Of a stretch of DNA of 5,889 nucleotides, positions 1 through 5,889 are shown piece by piece. The position numbers were made by a program, and so were the translations under genes. This DNA comes from Bacteroidota bacterium (GTDB lineage Bacteria > Bacteroidota > Bacteroidia > Chitinophagales > UBA2359): NCBI GenBank assembly GCA_020631675.1, contig JAHDGT010000307.1:1-5889 (forward strand), written 5' to 3'. Each line of letters starts with the position of its first letter. Position 1 is the first letter of the stretch. The notes beneath the pieces are model-generated. The model ran no database searches. It was not told the DNA's origin and saw nothing but the letters and a program-made list of their open reading frames with translations.

Positions 1-52
1 TCAAAAGCAAAAGGCGCGGTATCTTATAAGATACCGCGCCTTTTGCTTTTGA
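1..52. terminator. Perfect 52-bp palindrome, bidirectional terminator
   Basis: Positions 1-26 are the exact reverse complement of 27-52, giving a 26-bp stem with a GC-rich core (GGCGCGGTATC) and only a few unpaired bases at the tip. The outer arms are A-rich on the left and T-rich on the right, so each strand reads GC stem then a TTTTGCTTTT arm, as expected of an intrinsic terminator that works both ways. It begins 6 bp after the pdxA stop on the minus strand. A symmetrical terminator suggests a converging plus-strand gene just left of the window, but that is inference. The left arm starts at base 1, so the palindrome could be longer than seen. Confidence 0.85.
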
Positions 53-58
53 ATCGCA

Positions 59-1153
59 TCAGCCTCGATCATCGTGCTGATGTATCCTTCCTTTTTCCAG
101 AGGATTGGCCGACATCTCCATATAATTCTTTCGCTCCCGCCATAAGTCTATCGCCTGATAAATAGCTTGTCTGAACGATTCAGGAGAAGCGATTCCCTTA
201 CCAGCGATATCAAATGCGGTACCATGATCCGGAGAAGTTCGTATGACTGGCAAGCCAAGGGTGACATTCACCCCATCACCAAAACTCAAGGCTTTAAAAG
301 GCACTAAGCCTTGATCGTGATACATTGCGAGTATCGCGTCAAAATCTTTATACATCGCTCGCCCAAAGAAACCATCAGCTGCAAAGGGACCAAAGACCAT
401 ACTATCCATTTTTTCTTTCGCATATTGAATGGCGGGCATGATCACCTTGTGCTCCTCCTCCCCTATTAATCCGCCATCCCCTGCATGTGGGTTCAAACCG
501 AACACAGCGATCTTAGGTTTTTCAATTCCGAAGTCTTCTTTCAAGCCCTTCTCCAATACTTTCAATTTCTCAACGATCAACTCAGGTGTGATCGCGGCAG
601 CAACCTTAGCAACAGGCAAGTGATTCGTCACCAAACCCATGCGCATGTGTTCACTACAAAGTAACATCACACTTTGGCCCGCCTCGAATTTTTCGGTCAG
701 ATACTCCGTATGTCCGAAGAAAGGTGTCTCCTGATTATTAATATTATTCTTATTAACGGGAGCGGTCACTAAGGCATCTATCTTCCCCTCTTTCAAGTCG
801 TAGGTCGCACTTTCTAATGCTCTTAACGCAAACCTACCAAGCGACTTAGAAGATTCTCCTAAATTAAGTTGCGTCTCTTCGGTCCAACAATTGATCAGGT
901 TGAAGTTTCCTGCTTTCGCCCTTCCCGCATCACCAACGGCATGATATTCAAAGCTATCAAAACCCAACACTTTACGGTGGTAGCTGATCACTCTTGCAGA
1001 GCCATAGATAACAGGTGTACATCTATCATACATCCGCTTATCCATGAAAGTTTTCATGATGACCTCCGGACCCACACCATTTAGGTCACCTATGGTGATA
1101 CCGATTTGGGGACGTTCCAGAGTAGCTGTTGGCTGCGTTTTAGGTTGACTCAA
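59..1153 (-). CDS. pdxA: 4-hydroxythreonine-4-phosphate dehydrogenase PdxA
   Basis: This is PdxA, the cytoplasmic NAD-dependent enzyme that oxidises 4-phosphohydroxy-L-threonine; the product decarboxylates to 3-amino-1-hydroxyacetone 1-phosphate, which PdxJ joins to deoxyxylulose phosphate to make pyridoxine phosphate. The 364 residues cover the whole family fold. Visible motifs are GITIGDLNGVGPEVI (18-32), VTAPVNK (129-135), GHTEYLTE (147-154), TNHLP (176-180), GLNPHAGDGG (219-228), AMYHDQG (276-282) and GLPVIRTSPDHGTAFDIAG (300-318). The three metal-binding histidines of the family match His178, His223 and His279. The protein is somewhat longer than the E. coli enzyme (about 330), with a charged C-terminal tail. 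The start is a TTG at 1151-1153: no ATG lies between the upstream in-frame stop (1199-1201) and residue 33, which is already inside the conserved domain, so a non-ATG start is required. It follows the M17 peptidase gene by 85 bp on the same strand and may share its transcript. Confidence 0.97.
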   Translation of the reverse strand: MSQPKTQPTATLERPQIGITIGDLNGVGPEVIMKTFMDKRMYDRCTPVIYGSARVISYHRKVLGFDSFEYHAVGDAGRAKAGNFNLINCWTEETQLNLGESSKSLGRFALRALESATYDLKEGKIDALVTAPVNKNNINNQETPFFGHTEYLTEKFEAGQSVMLLCSEHMRMGLVTNHLPVAKVAAAITPELIVEKLKVLEKGLKEDFGIEKPKIAVFGLNPHAGDGGLIGEEEHKVIMPAIQYAKEKMDSMVFGPFAADGFFGRAMYKDFDAILAMYHDQGLVPFKALSFGDGVNVTLGLPVIRTSPDHGTAFDIAGKGIASPESFRQAIYQAIDLWRERKNYMEMSANPLEKGRIHQHDDRG

Positions 1154-1238
1154 AGCAATGATTATTGAGGTAGGTATAAAAAAATCTAACTGTTCAGGTC
1201 AGGCAATTTTAGCTAAAAAAACAGAAGTGGGTAGTGAT

Positions 1239-2669
1239 TTATTCTGCTTGCGACTTTGCTCTATTAGCTAGGAAATCATAGAACAAGCGTACACCAGCAC
1301 CAGAACCACCTTTTAAGCGGTAACCGCTTTCACTAGCATTCCAGCCCATAGGCGCCATATCAATATGACACCAAGGGAAATCCACAAAATGCTGTAGGAA
1401 TTTCGCAGCGGTGATAGAGCCTCCGTGGCGGCCACCAATATTTTTCACATCCGCGATATCAGAACGCAGCTGCTCTTTGAATTCATCCCATAAGGGCAAT
1501 TCCGCTAAACGCTCGTACACATGGAAACTACTGCTTTTCAATTGTGCTTTAGCAGCCTCATCCGTTCCCATTAACAACATACCATGATTACTGATCGTGA
1601 CCAAAGCAGCACCCGTCAAGGTACAAATGTCAATCACCAGCTCAGGCTTATACTTTTTAGCATAACTCAAGGCATCCGCCAAGATCATTCTTCCTTCCGC
1701 ATCCGTATTCAAAACCTCAACGGTCGCACCGCTATGCATACGAATCACATCACCCGGCGTATACGCATTGCCTCCCGGGCGGTTATCAGTAGCCGGTACC
1801 AAGCCGATCACATGAACAGGCAATTTGTTTTTGGCCGTACTATACAAAGCACCGATCACGGCAGCCGCACCACCCATATCGCACTTCATAATGTCCATAC
1901 CCACGGTAGGCTTCAAACTCAAACCACCCGTATCGTAAACAACCCCCTTACCCACTAAAACGATAGGTTTTTTATTCACCGCGTTTTTAGGCTTCCACTC
2001 TAAAATAGAAAAGGTCGGAGGATCAATTGAACCCGAATTCACAGCCAATAAGCCACCCATTTTCTCACGTTCGATACGCGATTTTTTGAAGACCGTTATT
2101 TTGAAACCCGCTTCTTTAGCAGCTTTCTTCGCTTCTTCGGCCAGTTGAGGTGCCGTTAAAGTGATCAGAGGTTCATTGATCAGATCGCGTGCTTTGCAAA
2201 CCCCTTCAATTACAACCGTCAATTTACTCAAGGCAGCTTCATCCGTAACCACCTCTAAAGTGCGCATGGCGTTTTGCTCTTTAGCAGCTTCCTTTTTGTA
2301 TTTCAAAAACTGGTAATTAGCCAAAGCCGCTCCTTCCGCGAAGTACAATTCCGCACCCGCGACATCTGTTTCATTACTTACTGCCGCTGTGTCCAGCTTC
2401 AATTTGTTCAAACGTTTGGTCACCTCCGCACCCAACATGCGCAAACCTTCAAAAGTCTGATGCTCAGCCTCCTTTTGCTTGAAACAGGCGATGATCGTGA
2501 TCTTACCATCCGCATTCAACACAATTTCAGCAACTTCTTGATCCAGCATCTTTTGCACATAGGCGGCTGCCGCATCATTCAACGGCAATTGCTCGATCGC
2601 GGTCTTATCACTGATCAAATAAATATTGGTTCGCTTGCTTCCTAACTTCTTAATCGCTTTTAATTGCAT
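1239..2669 (-). CDS. pepA: M17 family leucyl aminopeptidase
   Basis: A cytosolic two-metal aminopeptidase of family M17, which removes N-terminal residues from peptides during protein turnover; members form hexamers. Residues 1 to about 135 form the variable N-terminal domain and about 145-470 the catalytic domain. The signature blocks are VLVGKGVVYDTGGLSLKP (237-254), KCDMGGAAAVIGA (262-274) and NTDAEGRMILADALSYA (321-337). By comparison with E. coli PepA, the metal ligands are Lys241, Asp246, Asp264, Asp323 and Glu325, and the catalytic pair Lys253 and Arg327; all are present, so it should be active. At 476 residues it is slightly shorter than E. coli PepA (503). The ATG at 2667-2669 has no Shine-Dalgarno sequence, usual in Bacteroidota. 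Substrate preference cannot be read from sequence, and the DNA-binding role known for E. coli PepA should not be assumed. No convincing consensus promoter was found in the roughly 180 bp upstream, and there is no terminator before pdxA. Confidence 0.96.
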   Translation of the reverse strand: MQLKAIKKLGSKRTNIYLISDKTAIEQLPLNDAAAAYVQKMLDQEVAEIVLNADGKITIIACFKQKEAEHQTFEGLRMLGAEVTKRLNKLKLDTAAVSNETDVAGAELYFAEGAALANYQFLKYKKEAAKEQNAMRTLEVVTDEAALSKLTVVIEGVCKARDLINEPLITLTAPQLAEEAKKAAKEAGFKITVFKKSRIEREKMGGLLAVNSGSIDPPTFSILEWKPKNAVNKKPIVLVGKGVVYDTGGLSLKPTVGMDIMKCDMGGAAAVIGALYSTAKNKLPVHVIGLVPATDNRPGGNAYTPGDVIRMHSGATVEVLNTDAEGRMILADALSYAKKYKPELVIDICTLTGAALVTISNHGMLLMGTDEAAKAQLKSSSFHVYERLAELPLWDEFKEQLRSDIADVKNIGGRHGGSITAAKFLQHFVDFPWCHIDMAPMGWNASESGYRLKGGSGAGVRLFYDFLANRAKSQAE

Positions 2670-2850
2670 GTTTTGCGTCTATATCGTTACGTAAAGGGGA
2701 TGATAAGTAATCAGACAATAGATTTGAGACTCAAGACGTGAGATGTCGTGCTGACAATGAAATTTTACCTCAAAAAGCTATAAGGATACTTTTGTCCAAA
2801 TACTTAAGAGTGCGAAAATACGGATTTGTTCCTTCTCTTTTCCTTCTATG
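2670..2850. other. Gene-free leader region upstream of the M17 peptidase
   Basis: No credible coding sequence lies here. It should hold the minus-strand promoter and 5' UTR of the peptidase gene, but I could not find a good TTTG / TAnnTTTG pair on that strand. On the plus strand there are two TAnnTTTG matches (2719-2726 and 2787-2794), neither with a clear -33 TTTG element. A short dyad, TTGAG-A-CTCAA, is at 2724-2734. Nothing else stands out. Confidence 0.5.
2787..2794 (+). promoter_or_regulatory. Possible Bacteroidota promoter core (TACTTTTG), plus strand
   Basis: TACTTTTG matches the Bacteroidota -7 consensus TAnnTTTG. It is the start of a 19-nt stretch, TACTTTTGTCCAAATACTT (2787-2805), that recurs with one mismatch on the minus strand ahead of fadH (5191-5173). 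Transcription from it would run rightward into the repeat module at 2851-3035, where I see no gene. No -33 TTTG element is found at the usual spacing, so it may be a chance match or a relic. Confidence 0.2.
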
Positions 2851-2856
2851 GCGCGC

Positions 2857-2926
2857 CCCAGCTCTAAAAGGCAGCTTCAATTACCGAATAATGAAAAAAC
2901 ATGCCTTTAAGCCTTTTAGAGCTGGG
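2857..2926. repeat. 15-bp perfect inverted repeat
   Basis: CCCAGCTCTAAAAGG (2857-2871) is the exact reverse complement of CCTTTTAGAGCTGGG (2912-2926). The 40-base loop is AT-rich. No T-run follows either arm, so it is not a standard intrinsic terminator. It forms the left half of the repeat-like module. Confidence 0.85.
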
Positions 2927-2970
2927 TCCGGGCTATCCATTGCAATTCGGCAGTTGTTCGCTGCTTCGCT

Positions 2971-3016
2971 GGCAGGCATAAAAATGGCTACCTCTGGGCC
3001 GCCTTTTTATGCCGCC
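2971..3016. repeat. Long interrupted hairpin, stem GGC-GGCATAAAAA-GGC
   Basis: GGCATAAAAA (2975-2984) pairs perfectly with TTTTTATGCC (3004-3013). The stem extends outward by GGC/GCC (2971-2973 with 3014-3016) past one bulged A, and inward by GGC/GCC (2986-2988 with 3001-3003) past one bulged T, giving about 16 bp in all. The T-run lies inside the stem rather than after it, so terminator function is doubtful. It lies about 80 bp past the fadH stop and could protect the 3' end of that mRNA. Confidence 0.75.
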
Positions 3017-3093
3017 GCTCAGTGCGCTCCTTAACTACCTCATTTCCATTCCTATCCCTCGCGCATACCCACTATGGGAAAGAAGTGTTTCTG

Positions 3094-5142
<2,049 letters not shown>

Positions 5143-5183
5143 TTAACCACTAGTAGACGCACTAAAGGTAACAAGTACTTGGA

Positions 5184-5191
5184 CAAAAGTA
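5184..5191 (-). promoter_or_regulatory. Probable fadH promoter core (TACTTTTG)
   Basis: On the minus strand TACTTTTG fits the Bacteroidota -7 consensus TAnnTTTG and sits about 60 bp before the fadH ATG, which would give a 5' UTR of roughly 50 nt. No TTTG is seen at the -33 position; that place is taken by the stem of the preceding terminator, whose T-run overlaps the first base of this motif. The sequence after it, GTCCAAGTACTT, is nearly the same as that after the plus-strand copy at 2787. Confidence 0.4.
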
Positions 5192-5224
5192 AAAAAGCCT
5201 CACCGACGATGTGTCGATGAGGCT
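5191..5224 (-). terminator. Intrinsic terminator, minus strand
   Basis: Read on the minus strand, AGCCTCATCGAC (5224-5213) pairs with GTCGGTGAGGCT (5207-5196), with one U-G wobble and a 5-nt loop (5212-5208). It is followed directly by a run of six T (5196-5191). On the plus strand the wobble becomes a C-A mismatch and no T-run follows, so the signal is directional. It should end a leftward transcript arising between about 5225 and 5778, ahead of fadH. Confidence 0.85.
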
Positions 5225-5592
5225 GTGGTTCGATCACTTGACTGAAAATGTTTCAGAAATCAGTCAGATAATATCGAAAAACCCCTTACTAAACCCTATT
5301 ATGTAGTTTAATCAGTAAAACGAGTCAGCGACCATTGGTCGTAGAAATATCGGTTGGTGCGTATTTCACCAATTCGACCACTCTCGATTCAAGCACCGAG
5401 GCGTTTAGATGCGCAACCGCTAAATGGGACTGCTTTCTAAGAATTGGTTCAAACTTTTCTTTTTGAAAAAAGGAATTCGAATTTGAATTCGAGGGAGAAT
5501 TGGGCGCAATGCGCCATGAGGAGCGTCTGCTCACTAGTACATGTTCCTGCATCCTTCAGTCTTTAGGGAATGTGATGCGGGTATGATTACCC
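5225..5592 (-). other. Dyad-rich transcribed region, candidate structured ncRNA
   Basis: The region upstream of the 5191-5224 terminator is dense in small dyads: TTCGAT/ATCGAA (5229-5234 with 5273-5278) enclosing TGACTG/CAGTCA (5239-5244 with 5261-5266); CGACCA-T-TGGTCG (5329-5341); TTGGTG/CACCAA (5354-5359 with 5367-5372); TTTAG/CTAAA near 5404-5424; GGCGCA-A-TGCGCC (5503-5515); GAGC/GCTC (5521-5532); GCATC/GATGC (5549-5553 with 5574-5578); GGGTA/TACCC (5579-5592). The CTGAAA/TTTCAG dyad (5242-5256) competes with the TGACTG pairing, so two folds are possible. Only the minus strand has a terminator, so a leftward RNA is favoured. I compared it by eye with tmRNA, RNase P RNA and SRP RNA hallmarks and saw no match. 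A small ORF overlaps it (5325-5552), so an mRNA is the alternative. Confidence 0.3.
5325..5552 (-). CDS. Hypothetical small protein (75 aa), doubtful
   Basis: A 75-codon ORF with an ATG start (5550-5552) and a TGA stop (5325-5327), about 100 bp before a minus-strand terminator. I do not recognise the product. It has no signal peptide or membrane segment. The N-terminal third has low complexity, with an alternating Ser/Asn run (about residues 19-27) that merely translates an AATTCGA-type repeat in the DNA. The C-terminal half (HLNASVLESRVVELVKYAP) looks more protein-like and could form a helix. Against it: many short dyads run through the frame, which is more typical of structured RNA, and the amphipathic look may be chance. 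The terminator shows that something is transcribed here, which is the main support for keeping this entry. Confidence 0.25.
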   Translation of the reverse strand: MQEHVLVSRRSSWRIAPNSPSNSNSNSFFQKEKFEPILRKQSHLAVAHLNASVLESRVVELVKYAPTDISTTNGR

Positions 5593-5621
5593 TATAATAA
5601 TATATCAGGAATAGAACCAAA
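5592..5621 (-). promoter_or_regulatory. Weak candidate promoter for the 5196-5592 unit
   Basis: On the minus strand TTTG (5621-5618) is followed after 18 bases by TATTATAG (5599-5592), a partial fit to the Bacteroidota TTTG / TAnnTTTG arrangement. It would start transcription near 5585, just before the first dyads of the structured region. The -7 match is poor and the DNA is AT-rich, so chance is likely enough to keep confidence low. Confidence 0.2.
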
Positions 5622-5777
5622 TGAACAACGTATGTGGGTCCGTAATTCATTTTTGTGGATCTAGTCCGGAAACCGTTTCATTAGTTTATACGTAGTTAGT
5701 GCGAATTGGTTGCGCATAATGACAGAAATATGACTATAAATTTTTGTTAAATATTGATAATATACATGTTGCGGGCA
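5593..5777. other. AT-rich gene-free stretch
   Basis: I see no convincing gene here. A 24-codon plus-strand reading frame (5621-5695) has nothing to support it. The sequence ATGCGCAACC (5409-5418) occurs inverted here (5708-5717), as part of GAATTGGTTGCGCAT (5703-5717). Otherwise it appears to be spacer or leader DNA upstream of the leftward transcript. Confidence 0.4.
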
Positions 5778-5814
5778 ATAAAAAAGGGCGATACTTTTTC
5801 AAGTATCGCCCTTT
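5778..5814 (-). terminator. Intrinsic terminator, minus strand
   Basis: AAAGGGCGATACTT (5783-5796) and AAGTATCGCCCTTT (5801-5814) form a perfect 14-bp stem around a 4-nt loop. On the minus strand the stem runs into a T-rich tail (5786-5778, TTTTTTATT including the stem end). On the plus strand the stem is followed by AACAGT with no T-run. It should end the gene that enters from the right edge. Confidence 0.88.
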
Positions 5815-5819
5815 AACAG

Positions 5820-5848
5820 TAGGAATCTACTAAGGATTCCTATTTTTT
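5820..5848. repeat. Small hairpin TAGGAATC/GATTCCTA followed by T6 on plus strand
   Basis: TAGGAATC (5820-5827) pairs with GATTCCTA (5835-5842) around a 7-nt loop, and six T follow on the plus strand (5843-5848). It could be a weak plus-strand terminator, but the stem is short and AT-rich and there is no clear plus-strand gene before it. In the minus-strand view it is a second hairpin just ahead of the main terminator, in the 3' UTR of the right-edge gene. Confidence 0.4.
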
Positions 5849-5856
5849 ATAGCTCA

Positions 5857-5889
5857 TTACTGAGGGGTGTATACCGATACGCCGCTTTC
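5857..5889 (-). CDS. Possible 3' end of a truncated minus-strand gene, frame undecided
   Basis: The strong minus-strand terminator at 5778-5814 implies a gene ending just to its right. All three minus-strand frames are open from the window edge to a stop: TAA at 5857-5859 (last residues ESGVSVYTPQ), TAA at 5847-5849 (ending RYTPLSNEL) and TAG at 5840-5842 (ending IGIHPSVMSYKK). The coordinates given are for the first of these. So few codons cannot identify the product or choose the frame. Confidence 0.3.
   Translation of the reverse strand, partial: ESGVSVYTPQ

Larger units (their letters stand above)
2851..3035. repeat. Intergenic repeat-like module with two dyads (REP/MITE-like)
   Basis: This module sits between the M17 gene and fadH and contains two strong inverted repeats (listed separately) joined by a linker with the core GGGCTATCCATTGCAATTCG. 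Its higher GC and dense symmetry differ from the neighbouring gene-free DNA. From memory, Bacteroidota genomes carry dispersed intergenic elements with a similar CCGGGCTATCC..CAAT core, and these often get translated into spurious short ORFs. That memory is the only basis for calling it a dispersed repeat, because a single copy is seen here. No transposase, clear terminal repeats or target-site duplication was found. Alternatives are a structured RNA or the 3' end region of the fadH transcript. Confidence 0.45.

Noticed and set aside
1584..1958. 124-codon plus-strand ORF antisense to the M17 gene
   Set aside because: It overlaps the catalytic domain of the peptidase, where all active-site residues are in the minus-strand frame. 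The same reasoning removes the plus-strand frame at 2274-2645.
59..2669. The M17 gene and pdxA as a functional operon for one pathway
   Set aside because: They are close and co-directional, but peptide turnover and PLP synthesis have no shared step; adjacency alone does not show a joint role.
2738..3034. 98-codon plus-strand ORF
   Set aside because: It runs through both dyads of the repeat-like module and its C-terminal half is simply the translation of that module. It has no ribosome-binding support, and its only nearby promoter core lies inside the frame.
2851..3035. Retron, integron attC site or CRISPR repeat
   Set aside because: No reverse transcriptase, integrase or Cas gene is present, there are no attC-type core sites, and the dyads are not regularly spaced direct repeats.
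5227..5234. GGTTCGAT, resembling a tRNA or tmRNA T-loop
   Set aside because: The flanks do not form a 5-bp T-stem, and there is no acceptor stem, anticodon arm or CCA end on either strand.
5225..5592. Known housekeeping RNA (tmRNA, RNase P RNA, SRP RNA)
   Set aside because: None of the conserved blocks I know for these RNAs (the GAGGAAAGTCC block, a tag ending in ALAA codons, the SRP tetraloop arm) is present on either strand.
5621..5695. 24-codon plus-strand ORF
   Set aside because: A frame this short occurs by chance in AT-rich DNA; it has no Shine-Dalgarno, promoter or recognisable sequence.

Overview
The window looks like a piece of a Bacteroidota chromosome, most likely from the Chitinophagaceae/Sphingobacteriales side. 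The reasons are moderate GC, no clear Shine-Dalgarno sequences before the starts, a TAnnTTTG-type promoter core ahead of fadH, and the style of the protein sequences. This placement is inference; no rRNA or marker gene is present.

All three well-supported genes lie on the minus strand. Read in the direction of transcription (right to left), they are: (i) 5124-3094, a full-length FadH-type NADPH 2,4-dienoyl-CoA reductase; (ii) 2669-1239, an M17 (PepA/leucyl aminopeptidase) family peptidase with every metal and catalytic residue in place; (iii) 1153-59, PdxA, 4-phosphohydroxythreonine dehydrogenase of vitamin B6 synthesis. PdxA ends 6 bp before a perfect 52-bp palindrome (1-52) that should act as a terminator in both directions. 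The peptidase and pdxA are 85 bp apart and may be co-transcribed. fadH is separated from them by 424 bp. The three genes belong to unrelated pathways (fatty-acid beta-oxidation, peptide turnover, PLP synthesis), so this is housekeeping content rather than a dedicated system.

Two gene-poor stretches hold the less ordinary material. The gap at 2670-3093 contains a compact module with two strong dyads (2857-2926 and 2971-3016) that resembles a dispersed intergenic repeat of the REP/MITE kind. The stretch 5125-5889 contains two minus-strand intrinsic terminators (5191-5224 and 5778-5814). Between them lies a run of small dyads overlapping a 75-codon minus-strand ORF (5325-5552) that I do not recognise. 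The lower terminator implies that something is transcribed leftward through this area, either a structured RNA or a small protein gene. The right edge probably carries the last codons of another minus-strand gene.

I see no CRISPR array, tRNA, rRNA, transposase, toxin-antitoxin pair or defence gene. The best leads for something undescribed are the structured transcription unit at about 5196-5592 and the repeat module at about 2851-3035. Both are unproven.
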